Assembly (NCBI GenBank): GCA_946811185.2 | Contig: OX328112.1 | Span: forward strand, 16,101,215 to 16,165,214 | Source of the DNA: Hippopus hippopus | Lineage: Eukaryota > Mollusca > Bivalvia > Cardiida > Cardiidae | Direction of reading: 5' to 3' | DNA length: 64,000 nt | Shown: positions 53,908 through 64,000 of the stretch, piece after piece | How positions within the stretch are numbered: the stretch's first letter is position 1 | How the letters are laid out: each line of letters opens with the position of its first letter | Program-made: the position numbers and the translations under genes | Notes under the pieces: model-generated | What the model saw: the letters and a program-made list of their open reading frames with translations, nothing else | What the model was told of the DNA's origin: nothing | Database searches by the model: none

Positions 53908-54430
53908 TCTCATGCATGCCAGCCATATTTGTAACTACATGTACTTGGTTCTGTTATGGAAACTGAGGTTGTTGTTTTTCCATCGTTGCATATTTAGAAG
54001 TATGTCAGGTTAACTGTTTGGCGTCATGATACTAAGAAGCATCAACTCACGATTATGGACTAAGGCTGAGGGGCTTAGTATAAATGTTGGAGATGAGATG
54101 TTTTTGGTTTGGTATATTTCGTATAAACTGCTCAAGTCTAAAAATATGCAATGAAGAGCCCTGGCTTTTTTTTTTTTTTTTTTTTTCATTCTTTTATCCA
54201 TTTTTTATCCTATTTTTCCCTTTTATGTTAGCTGGAAAATGGAGGGTATTTTGAGTGTTATAATGTACTGTTCATTTATTGGTCATTATTGTGTTTTTTT
54301 GTTATAAAATTGTTATCTTTCAAATGGCAATCCTTTTATTGCTCAGATTATATTGTACCAACAACATATGTATTACAACTTCTTGTTTTGTATTTGCACA
54401 GTTTCAAGGCTATGTATTCTGTTAGCCATT
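53470..54430. other. No gene recognised; (ATC)n and poly-T tracts
   Basis: (ATC)n at about 53881-53907; T20 run at ~54167-54186. Otherwise unassigned. Confidence 0.5.
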
Positions 54431-54433
54431 GCC

Positions 54434-54705
54434 TGGCCGGGTAGCTCAGTGGTTAGCGTATCTGACACGTGACCTGGTGGTTGAGGGTTCGATACCCGGT
54501 TGAGGCAAGCTTTAATTCTGCCGAATTTTTGCCTCTCACCTTTGGTGCATGTGAGAAAAGTAGCTAGTGGCTTGGAAAGAAAGTTGTGTCAGTATTGTTG
54601 TGAGAAAACCAGGAAACACATGCGTGTAGGTGCAATGACCACGGTGATATGACCTAAACTTTTAAAATGACACTAAACTCCAAAACAAATAAACAGACAA
54701 GCAAA
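54434..54705 (+). repeat. tRNA-derived SINE, second subfamily
   Basis: The head has GGTAGCTCAGTGGTTAGCG (A box) and GGTTCGATACCC (B box). The body has GAAAAGTAGCTAGTGGCTTG and GGTGATATGACC. The tail is AACAAATAAACAGACAAGCA. It resembles a tRNA gene but continues into a SINE body, so I do not call a tRNA. Confidence 0.7.
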
Positions 54706-55550
54706 TACACAAATAACTTACTCATTTACATTGTATTTTAGTGATTTACCATCGGTGTAAATACAAAACTTGCTTTACGGAGTTTTTTGTGCGATGTACA
54801 AATTCAACAGAGACAACTTTCTTATTGATGTTTGAGCTGGCCAGTTATTATTTACGTGATTGATAGATATACAATGACTCTTTTTATTTCTACTATTGGT
54901 AAAAGGCCTGTGCGTGGGTTTTGTTTTCCTCTCTTCCTCTCTCCCTCAATCACACATGCATATGAAGGTACCAGTCGTAGTTCAAATTGGAAATGCATTT
55001 TGCAATATACTTTGACTGTGTGAAGCTCCTCATTTGATAATAGCATAACTGTATTATTGTGCATGAACAGATGAGCATTTGTTTTGCATTGGGTATCGAC
55101 ATCATGGGCTTATTGTTATTTCCTAGATATTGTTTCCCATATTACAAATAACATGTTGCAATTTATTGTACTGTTCCATATGAGTGATGCACCAATAATT
55201 GCCCAACTGTAGGAAGAAATGATAGTGATCTCATGGTGTATAGTTCCTTCATTTATAGCATGCTTTTCCGTTCACAAACTGTATGCTTTGAAAGGAAGTC
55301 TCTGTAGTTCGACAAAAGTAAATCCTGTTTTGCAAAACACTGCCTTGGAATCATTATAAGAATAATATGAAAAAGGCAAAGCCTCAGTACGAGCGACGTG
55401 AATGATTAGTGGAACAAATTTCTACTAATTCGAATGACGAGGTAGATTCTAGATTTTGAAATCAACGAGTTTTGAGTTCGAATTTCGGCTTTGCCAAAAC
55501 GAATTATGAGCGTTGTCAAAAGTAGAAAGCATGCTTCTCTTGTACATGTA
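54706..55550. other. No gene recognised
   Basis: AT-rich, no repeats or exons identified. Confidence 0.4.
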
Positions 55551-55552
55551 TA

Positions 55553-55553
55553 C

Positions 55554-55605
<52 letters not shown>

Positions 55606-55620
55606 GAGAGAGAGAGAGAG
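55553..55620. repeat. (GA)n microsatellite
   Basis: About 65 bp of GA repeats with one GTGA interruption. Confidence 0.95.
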
Positions 55621-55854
55621 AAAAGACAGAAAGGAAGAAATTCACGGTCACATTTTCACATTGCATGTAAAAAGGAGAAGAGGGAAAAAAAAAATTCACT
55701 TTTTATAGAATCTAGATCTGTATTATTCCATGGAACATTACTGTCTTTCTGCTATGCCCCCCGTGGTTTTGATCGCCAGAGAATCATAATTATGTGACCG
55801 CCATATTTTGAAGGGTTTAGTTAGTGATTAGGCCCTATGTTTCCGGCGCTACCC

Positions 55855-56045
55855 GGGTTCTACTGTAGCGACAGCTGATCATTCTCAGATCTGATTCACA
55901 TCTTGATCTCTCCATCTTTGGAGAATTCCCATCTGCTTTCCTACACGTCCATCGTTGAAACAGTGAATCAGTGTAGAGAGAGGAATGAATTCTGTCGCAA
56001 TGACTAGATCTAACATAAGTCCTAGGAAAGAAATTTGCCCGGTTA
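55855..56045 (-). repeat. SINE fragment, minus strand
   Basis: CATCTGCTTTCCTACACGTC, GAGAGAGGAATGAATTCTGT and TAGGAAAGAAATTTGCCCGG match the SINE body in complement. Confidence 0.55.
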
Positions 56046-56239
56046 TCGGATAGATATCCAACTTGTGGTAAAAAAAAAAAACCCATACTTTTAGATCTAT
56101 CAACAAGCTTTCATAACATTTGAGTAAATAGATCCATATTTGATCCATGTTGCGGTAAAAGAGGGTTTAATACATCCTGATGCATGATTCCAAGCAAGTC
56201 ATCACATAATTATAGATCCATATGATCCATTTTGTATGA

Positions 56240-56408
56240 TAACTGACTGAATCCTGAGGCATGCATACTGGTCCTTTGACATGCAGAAAATTGATCAATA
56301 GATCTAGATCTAGCAAAGAGTTTTGACCCAGATCAGCTTGCGCGGACTGCACAGGCAGACCTGGGTCGATAGTTTTTGCAGATGCATGAAGCCCCCTTTT
56401 CACAGATC
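56240..56408 (+). repeat. GGTCAGCCTG interspersed repeat
   Basis: TGGTCCTTTGACATGCAG, CCCAGATCAGCTTGCGCGGA, mirror CAGGCAGACCTGGG, and ATGAAGCCCCCTTTTCACAG. Confidence 0.65.
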
Positions 56409-56769
56409 ATAAATCCGGCTTTCTCTGTAAATGGTATTTTGAAACAGTCAAAAAACTAGTTCAGTCATGATGGTTTAGACACAATATTTTCCGCAAAAAA
56501 ACGGCTCGTGCATGACGTAAAAATAGTATGATTAATGACGTCATCATTTGATAGCATAGATCATTGAGTAAATTTATACAAACATAGAGGTTCAATACGC
56601 TGAAAGTAAGTAGGAAATTGAATAATTTGTACTCATTAAACTGACGACGATTTTTAAGTTATCATCCGATCGGTAGATAATTATTGTCATTTTTGACCAA
56701 TCAGGTAAATGTGCGAAAGATTGTGATACGTGTGACGCTGTTCGACTAACCGGAAGACACTCAATTTTT

Positions 56770-56915
56770 GTGGTATTTGTCGAAGACAATACCACTATGA
56801 GTTCAAGATTGAATTTTGAAGACCATGTATCGTGTTTTGTCCAAAGCCGAAGGAAATAAACCCAAATAAACGCATTTTTTCTCAAACAAATGAGTTTTTC
56901 GGTAGCACTCATATA
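56770..56915 (-). repeat. Dispersed repeat with empty site for the 192-bp MITE
   Basis: Inverse match to 1325-1415 joined to 1608-1690 without the insert; the target ACGATA occurs once here, followed by CATGGTC (complement of 56823-56833). Confidence 0.75.
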
Positions 56916-56929
56916 TTTAGTCATCCCTA

Positions 56930-57840
56930 TCTAGATTTAGACTCATAGCCAACTTTCGCGGAAATGGAAAAATCGATATCGGCCAATCTTACCTGTATTT
57001 TTTTATATAGAATTATGAGGGGTCTTGGTAAATAAACGCTTATAACTTCATCAATTTTCAGAATTGAAAATTATCTCAAGTGAGGTAAGAAAATTCAATT
57101 TATTCTCTTTCAAATGAACTTGGTTTTAAAAATTTCGTAAAAGAAACTTTTGGTCCTTTTTTAACTTAAAAATTGTAGGTATGGTTTATATAGAATAAAG
57201 TGGAAAAATACATTTTCCGAAGTCAAAAACTGAAATATTTGTTGAATTTTCTTTCTTTGTGTTGAAAAGTCAAAATTATCTCAAGTGGAGTCATTAAGCT
57301 TATTCATTTCTCTATGAAATGGTATAAGTTTGAGTAATTTAAAAAAATAAACTTTTGGTCCTTTTTACAGTTTTTTAATACCACTATCCTTTTTTTTTTC
57401 TTTTTCCTTGAACGTTCGGAATATGCCGGAATTTTCCGATGTTGGTCGAGTCTTACTGTTTGATAAGCCGCCTGGATATCTTTACTGTGTTACGTAATGT
57501 TATAATGATAAACGGACCCCCTGCTATGTTTATGATATACATGTATCAACATGATTATAAACTGGAATTTATACCCGGGTTGTTTGATCATGACAGTATC
57601 CCAAAGATATTTTATTATGTATCTTATAGATCTAATAAAAGACCAGAATTTGATACTTATGAGATTATTTCCATTTACAATCATTAAGATTAAGATCTGA
57701 AATAAGAAAATGTAGCCTACGTTTGCTAATTCTTTTTTCCCACTCTTCAACTTTTAGATATTAATGCCGTATCTAGAGTTTTTTCTGGCCACAGCTCACA
57801 AATTCATGTTTCCTTACTATTTTCAAACCGGTTTTTGATC
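56930..57840. other. No gene recognised
   Basis: AT-rich. GTTGAAAAGTCAAAATTATC and TTCAGAATTGAAAATTATCT recur with CTTTTGGTCCTTTTT at ~57040-57370, perhaps a degraded tandem repeat. Confidence 0.4.
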
Positions 57841-57849
57841 TGTCACATC

Positions 57850-58037
57850 ATATAGAAAACCTTTGAAAACATTGAAGAAAAAGGTTTCAACGCTGGTTAC
57901 CAACATTTTCTCCTTTTCTCGCAATGTTTTTAACTCTTGGAAAGATAAATTCTATCGTTTCAGTCATGTTTTATTTGTCTTAAGAAAATTATTTCAATTT
58001 GAACGAGTCTGAAAATTTGTCTTTTGGTAAAGATTCA
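57850..58037 (+). repeat. Foldback MITE copy, diverged
   Basis: Palindrome centre GCTGGTTACCAAC; ends TTTGGTAAAGATTCAA. Confidence 0.6.
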
Positions 58038-58430
58038 AATAACAAACTTAACCTGTAACTGTACGAATACGGCATCTAACGACCCTGCTGTTGATTGTCT
58101 AGGATAAAATATGGAAACAGGCGCATTAACTTTTTACAAGTTATATTCTACTTTTCAACAATATTTTCTACATCATTCAGTTAGTTTCTCCTGCAAAGAG
58201 TATTAGCCGTAAAAACATGAATGACAATACTAGATCTAATAGATTAAAATTGACACAGACTATGAATATAGCGGGAAAAAGGGTTTTAAAAAAGCGAATT
58301 CTTCTTTACCGGTGACTTAAAGATTTAGCTGCTGCATAATTATCATTTACGGGTAAGCCCCTGTATAGACTCATAAAATATCCCGAAGAAATGGCATCGT
58401 TTTGAAATTGCTCTATGGGGAAAGGTAATA

Positions 58431-58644
58431 TTAAACCTTATACAACGAAGTCCGGAGATTTAACGATCCTGCGGTAGAGGGCTTTTGAAAACATTGTGAG
58501 AAAAGATGAAAATGCTGGTAATCTGCATGTAATCCTTTTCTAGCAATGTTTTTGATCCTTTTAGAGACAAATTTCGTCGTTTTAGTCACGGAAATAATCT
58601 AAATTTGGACAAGTCTAAAATTTTGTCGTTTGGTAAAAGGTTAA
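58431..58644 (+). mobile_element. Foldback MITE copy
   Basis: TTAA ends; second palindrome arm eroded. Confidence 0.65.
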
Positions 58645-58649
58645 GTAAC

Positions 58650-59920
58650 AAATTTAACTTATACAAATACGACTTCTGGCGACCATGCAGTTGATCTCCA
58701 ACGTTTCCAAACAACTCTCTTTTTTTTACATTACCAGTTTCTCCCTTCTTTCAAATATTCCCCTTTAACAACTTCCTTCTTTCAAATATTCCCCTTAACA
58801 ACTTTAATAATTTAATTGTTCATTGGAAGAATTAGCTTAAACAATGAGGGACTAATTGTTGATACTTCCATATTTAAAACGACGCAACCTGCAAAAAGCA
58901 TAACCGCTAAAAGAGTGAATAAAAGATAAAAATTGACACAGGTCATGCATTTAGACGGAAAAGGGAATAATACAAGCTACTTCTCCTTTACCAGTGACTT
59001 AAAAAGTTAGCTGCTGCATAATCATTATTTATTAGTTTCAAGAGATTGTGTTTAATCAACCTAGTATTACGAATTTTAACACAGCTTGCTGGTGAAATCT
59101 ACGGATGATTAGTTGAAATGACACTGTCTGCGTCATACGTATCTTTTTCAGAGGAAGAAATACGATTTATCTTTATCATGCCTGTAGGCGGCGCTAGAGT
59201 GTCGCTTCGGATCAGTTCACAAGTGCTGATCTGGTATGATGCTTTCAACATGAACTTTTTCATAACTTTCTGTTGCGTCTCGAGCACATTCTTTCCCCCC
59301 CCCCCCCATTTCGGATGCAATGAAAGGAGTATTAAGCATATATAATGCATCGGCAGCGTTTTTTAAACTTGTGTGATAATAATAGCTTGGACCTACTTAT
59401 ATGTATAAAGATATAGTTAGTGCATAGATAAACCTAAGTTGTTCCGAAAAACGAAGTATGCAGCTTTTAGACTCGCTCAAAATGGAAACATTTTAATAGA
59501 ACTATTGATAGTAGTAGACATTGTAAGAAAAGGCGACATCGCTCATTAAGTAAAAGCGTTACCAAATAGAAATCGGCGCAACACTGTCCATGGAGTATTC
59601 GGAACAGACCATTTTCTCCTTTTTGTTCGATCAAAACCAACTTTAAATGGACGCTTTCTCATATGCTGAATCTGTAGCTTTTCGTGTGCATAAAACCGTG
59701 TACATTTACTCTAATGGTTCTGAGCAGTAGTTGAAATTATTTTATGTGCTATAACTAAGTTTTATTTCTCCGCCTTCCAAACTTTTTATGTTTTAAATTG
59801 TAGGAAGCGGAAATTATACAAATCAAAACCATCAAACCACACACACAAAAGATATTACCCAATCAAGATATAACCATAAGCTATTTACTAAACGACAACA
59901 TAGATAGGCCTACTAGGTTT
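58650..59920. other. No gene recognised; small tandem duplication
   Basis: A 29-30-bp unit TTCTTTCAAATATTCCCC-TTAACAACT occurs twice at ~58745-58805; a C10 run lies near 59296. No gene. Confidence 0.5.
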
Positions 59921-59925
59921 CTTTT

Positions 59926-60148
59926 TTTCCAAGTTGAAAGCACTTGCAGACGACAAATGCGACACATAATGAAACTTGCTTTTGAAAGGGTAGAAAACAT
60001 TGTGGGAAAACAGGGATCGTAGATAACATGTTATATACGATCCCTGGGGAAAATGAGAAATTGCCCATCACAAATATTTTCTCCGTGTGTTTTCGAAAGC
60101 TTTCTTTCTCAGGGTCGTTAAACCGACAATAGGATTGGTAATGTAACT
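59926..60148 (-). mobile_element. Foldback MITE copy interrupted by a 36-bp palindrome
   Basis: First arm to GTGGGAAAA at 60010, then the insert 60011-60046, then GGGAAAATGAG onward. Confidence 0.7.
60011..60046. mobile_element. Ultra-short hAT-like palindromic insertion (36 bp)
   Basis: CAGGGATCGT...ACGATCCCTG with only ~16 bp between the mirrored ends. Flanks TGGGAAAA and GGGGAAAA agree at 7 of 8 bases, as for an 8-bp hAT target duplication. Confidence 0.7.
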
Positions 60149-60178
60149 GCCACATAAAGCAGATTTTCTCGTCAATAG

Positions 60179-60396
60179 TTAAACCTTTTACCAAAAGACG
60201 AAATTGTGGACACCACCAAATTAAAAACATTTGCAGACAACAAATTAAATGCAACTCAAATGAAAATGTCTGTCTTTGAAAAGGTAGAGAACATTGTAGA
60301 AACAGGAGAAAAATTTCTCCCTTTCCAACAGAGTTTTCAAAGGCCTTTTCTTTCAGGTCCGTTAGACTCGGGGGAGTATGATAACTTTAGTGTTAA
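60179..60396 (-). repeat. Foldback MITE copy, palindrome deleted
   Basis: First arm clear (TTTTACCAAAAGACGAAATT; CATTTGCAGACAACAAATTA); short residual hairpin. Confidence 0.6.
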
Positions 60397-60839
60397 ACCG
60401 GTACTCTCAAAACGCCGAATTTTCTGCTGAATTCAGCAACTTGTTGATTTTGCAATATCAAGGATTTTTTTTAACCAAAAGAATTTTCGACGTATAGAAT
60501 CGATTCGGTCCAAGATCAGACAACTTGTTTTGTGCAGCCTGTTATAAGTCTACAATGTCAGCAAAAGTTCATTTGGACGGATTAGATTTCAAGATCAGAC
60601 TACTTTTTTTGTGTGCAGTTTATTAAGTTCTGGTCTACATTGTCAGGGCAGTTTAAAGACCGAACAGCAGGGATCAGTTAATGTTTCAGAGCATCCAAAC
60701 TTAACCCTTAAGCTGACGATAAATGAATTACAAACCGACAAACAAAGCTGAAATATAACAATTTCAATGTTCTTTTCTCAAGAAAAATCTCGCTTTATCT
60801 GGCGGTGTAAGTCCAATATTCTGTCGAGTCTAATAAGGG

Positions 60840-60865
60840 CAGGGATCGTATATATAGGATCCCTG
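60840..60865. mobile_element. Ultra-short hAT-like palindromic insertion (26 bp)
   Basis: CAGGGATCGTATATA...GGATCCCTG, flanked by exact 8-bp direct repeats AATAAGGG (60832-60839 and 60866-60873). Confidence 0.8.
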
Positions 60866-61023
60866 AATAAGGGTGTGCATTATGTGCAGTCTGATAGTAC
60901 TGATCTTCAAGGGCTACACTGTGTTGTAGAGACAAAGGGTTAAGGTTGAAATCCAAAAAATAAAACGCCATGGCAGATATACAGCCTAGGCAAGGATGGT
61001 AAATTTGAAGCAGGCTACTGTTA

Positions 61024-62327
61024 CGAGGGTCATCCAATAATTAGCGAGAATGTAGTTATTGAAGAAATACCTGAATTAATACTCGTCCAATGTTCCTACA
61101 TTCCTTCAATATAGGCTGCTCCCTTTTCAATGACAGAATTCCATCGGTGAGGAAGTCTTCTTATTCCCGTTGCTAGGCAACCAGAGTTAATGCGTCGAAT
61201 TTGACAGGCCACCTCTACTTCCAGGGCGTCTAAATCCTCAAAACGCACACCTCGCAATGGTTCTTTCAACTTAGGAAAAAGATCAAAGTCTGGAGGACTC
61301 ATGTCTGGAGAATATGGAGGGTGCGGTAAAATGTCCCAGTTATAGAGCGTCAAAAGTGACGTCACCCTACCTGCCTTGTGACAGGCGGCGTTGTCATGCA
61401 GAATTAATGGTGTAAGTTCAAGCAGCTCCGGTCGCTTCTTGCGAATGGCAGGTCTCAAGACAGACATCAGAAATGTACGATAATACTCTTGATTGACTGT
61501 TTTCCCTATCGGGATCCGATTTGCAGCTAATATGCCGTGATTATCATAGGCAAAAATCATCATCATCTTCAAATTTCCTTGTTTTCGCCTGAATTGAATG
61601 GGTCGTGTGGACCCCGGCGTGTGCCATTCTGAAGACTGTCTTTTTAGTTCTGGTTCATAACTTCGTATCCAAGTCTCATCTATTGCCACTATCCTGTTAA
61701 GAAACATATCACCCTCATTTTTGTATCTTTCCAGTAATCCACTCTTGCCTGTTTCTGCTCCAAGCTCAGTGCATGGGGTACCCACCTTGCAGCAACACGT
61801 CGCATGTTTTACTTATTTGTCAAAATTGTATGTACTGACCCATGACTTATCCCAATTTCATTGGCTACTTCTTCGCATGTGTATCTTCGATCAGTCTCCA
61901 TTACAGCCTTCACCTTTTGGATATTTTCTTCGCTTGTTGCTTCTGTTGGCCGACCTGGGCTGGGTTGCTTCAGCAGACTAGTCCTTCCATCCTTAAACTG
62001 TGCAATCCACCGGAACACTGCTGCACGAGAAATAGCTTGGTCCCCACAAACTTTTTGTAAGGTTTGAAAAATCTCTGTTCCAGTGCTACCCTCATAATAC
62101 TCAATTTTTATATATGCACGTTATTCTTCTGCTGTGAAGCTGGCCATGTTGCAGTTGTTTGTGTCACAGGAAGTGATGTCATAATTGTGACGTCATAACG
62201 TAACGTCATTTGGCGTAATTTTTGTGTTGCTAATATGTTAGGTAATATATGTGCAAAGTTTCATTAAAATCTGTCAGACAATATTTGAGATATGACAACA
62301 GTCTCACTCATTATTGGAGGACCCTCG
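61024..62327 (-). mobile_element. Mariner element (DD34D), decayed
   Basis: 1,304 bp flanked by TA on both sides (61022-61023, 62328-62329). TIRs CGAGGGTCATCCAATAATTA and CGAGGGTCCTCCAATAATGA. It encodes one transposase on the minus strand, which is broken. Confidence 0.9.
61096..62147 (-). pseudogene. Mariner transposase pseudogene
   Basis: ATG at 62147, but codon 9 is TAA (62121-62123). The frame then gives a helix-turn-helix N-terminus (GDQAISRAAVFRWIAQFKDG; YTCEEVANEIGISHGSVHTI) to a stop after LTNK. The next segment (MRRVAARWVPHAL) is in another frame. The catalytic part opens again at 61785 with VAIDETWI (first Asp), ILHDNAACHKA (second Asp) and SPDMSPPDFDLFPKLK. 34 residues lie between the second and third Asp, the mariner spacing. 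At least one stop and two frame changes make it non-functional. Confidence 0.88.
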
Positions 62328-62469
62328 TACGTAACGTTACGTTTCTCTTACCTTATATCGCTCCGAACTATCGAATATCGATTACTAGTATACACGATTT
62401 AAGTTCGCTAAACTCCGGAAACTCCCGAACCTTTACGTATGATATCGATTATTTTCATCGATTTGTTGA

Positions 62470-62572
62470 TATGCGAGCCCAGTGGCTGTTTTCCCATCTT
62501 ACAAATGATCAGCGATAACAGGTGGATGAATTCTGTCGCAGTGATTATCATTGATTCTTGGGAAAAAAAAAA
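62470..62572 (-). repeat. SINE fragment, minus strand
   Basis: CCAGTGGCTGTTTTCCCATC, GGATGAATTCTGTCGCAGTG and GATTCTTGGGAAAAAA in complement to the SINE body. Confidence 0.5.
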
Positions 62573-62629
62573 ACTAGTCCAGCTGGGATTAGCGACTCCT
62601 GATAATTTAGGGCTAAATTTCGTCACAAG

Positions 62630-62780
62630 TTAACCCTTTACTACACAATCCCGAGTTCAAACGGCCCTGAAGAAGGATTCTGAGAACACTGCGGGAAAAG
62701 GATAAAATGCCAGTAAAATGCTACCCTGTTGAGGTGTTTTGTCACTTTCGAATTTGTTGTCTGCAGATATCTTCTGCCAT
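62630..62780 (+). repeat. Foldback MITE copy, shortened
   Basis: TTAACCCTTTACTACACAAT start; palindrome collapsed; TTTGTTGTCTGCAGATATC tail; terminus lost. Confidence 0.6.
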
Positions 62781-64000
62781 CAAAAATTTGCTTGGCAGGG
62801 TCAAATGAATATATCTGTACCGATCAGTTATTGTACCAATTGTTTTCATATGTCTGAGGAAAAAGTCTCTTTCGCCCATTTCTAGGCTTTGCCTACATGT
62901 ATTTTCATATTATTTTCTTTTGAATTCAAATGACGTATTTGTTCCAGACTGGATTGCGATGTTATATGGTGAAAAAAAGGTGGAATAAGTTCCAGGAATA
63001 ACAATTTCTATTGAGAGAAAATGCACGGGACGCGATATAGATCTATACGTTTTCGGTAGAATGACCCAGATAGCTTTTGCGAATGGTGTAGATGAAGATC
63101 AGACTGCACAAATATATGCATTCTGGTCTTTTTGGGGAAGCTTTGGGAAAGATTTGTATAGATAAGGGAAATAACGGAATTTCGTGCCGCACCTAAACCA
63201 GGCACCAGCTAAAACGGAAATGACGTTGGTGGACACGTTCTTAACAGCACGAGTAGAGTCCAGCCTTTTAAAAAGTTTCTTAAGTCCAAAAAAAAGACCT
63301 ACTCGATCGAATACAGACAGTCCGAAAGGTATGCAAATCCTATTGATGAATCGATAGTAAATTAAAAATGGCAAACAATTTGAAATAAAAAGGAACAAGT
63401 CTTCATCACAGACCCACTCCTTTTTCTGTTCGGTTCTGGGCTTCTTCGTCCCTTAGCTTATTCGGCCCTTACCTTATTCGGGGTCCTACTAAATACCACA
63501 AAGACACCCTAAATACCACAAAGACGCACAAAGACACCACAAAGACACCAAAAAGACACCAAAAAAAGTTAAAACATGTAAAAAAAAAAAGAAGTTAGTT
63601 TTTTTGAGTTGTTTGCATTATGCTAGGTTAAAAAAAATGACAAAATCGCGCAGACACAAATGTAGGTCCGAGCATCCGCCGGATCATTTATTTAGTAGGA
63701 CAGCCTTATTCGTTCCTGGGCTCGTTTACCTGGGCTTTTTTCGTTTTTGAATCAACCCTGGCTCAAGAAATACGAACAAATACTCAATATTTCCACAATT
63801 AAAGGCTCTTGTTTATGACATACATGTAGTTTGGAATATTATTGTTGTAAAGACCTTCACACACTTGTCACAATCAGGGATAGATAGTTTATCATTAACA
63901 CCTTTGATTCTATCTGTTAAATTTTGGATGTAAGAAAAACTTCCATTTTTTTTTTTTGACATTTTTCAGATTTTTCAGGAGGTAGGTATATTACATCTAC
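62781..64000. other. No gene recognised; short tandem repeats
   Basis: 63480-63560 has a low-complexity run of CACAAAGACACC-like units. The remainder is AT-rich with no supportable exon. Confidence 0.5.

Noticed and set aside
54434..54510. Cloverleaf-like tRNA gene
   Set aside because: A and B boxes are present but the sequence continues into a SINE body shared with other loci, so it is a tRNA-derived SINE head.
57439..57687. 82-codon + strand frame
   Set aside because: No family resemblance; overlaps an equally long frame on the other strand.
63099..63398. 99-codon minus-strand frame with hydrophobic start
   Set aside because: No recognisable domain, no splice or repeat context, and composition typical of random AT-rich frames.

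Overview
This window is animal nuclear DNA, most likely from a bivalve mollusc (I favour a heterodont clam, inferred from the repeat families, not proven). It is AT-rich, its one clear host gene is split into small exons with GT/AG introns, and a large share of the rest is interspersed repeats.

Host gene: ten exons on the + strand between 13221 and 41352 encode the extracellular domain, membrane segment, GS box and complete kinase domain of a type I TGF-beta/BMP receptor of the ACVR1 (ALK2)/saxophone class. All exon phases join, giving 510 codons to the stop. The signal-peptide exon is not identified. The probable 3' UTR runs to an AATAAA at 43669-43674.

Repeats: (1) About 70 segments of one ~230-bp TTAA-bounded foldback MITE, with a ~57-bp near-perfect palindrome at its centre, fill the gene, its introns and its 3' UTR. 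The family is not seen from ~45.55 to ~57.85 kb. (2) Several families of non-autonomous elements share one plan: short subterminal inverted repeats, ~150-160-bp tandem units and a 3' hairpin, usually followed by CTCTTG. They resemble mollusc pearl elements and Helentron-associated elements (HINEs). One has expanded to 8.8 kb (about 52 units) inside the intron that splits the kinase domain. (3) tRNA-derived SINEs, a 192-bp MITE with a recognisable empty site elsewhere in the window, and two tiny (26 and 36 bp) hAT-like palindromes.

Right third: a minus-strand DIRS-type tyrosine-recombinase retrotransposon (about 47012-52152) keeps gag-like, RT, RNase H and recombinase regions plus inverted terminal repeats and an internal complementary region, but carries several coding lesions. 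Beyond it lie a truncated RecQ-like helicase fragment between direct repeats, a tRNA-derived SINE, a GA microsatellite and a decayed DD34D mariner (61024-62327). No bacterial-type system, CRISPR array or rRNA gene was seen. The most unusual material is in the repeats: the expanded array, the co-varying palindrome arms, the shared 3' ends and the tiny TIR-only insertions.
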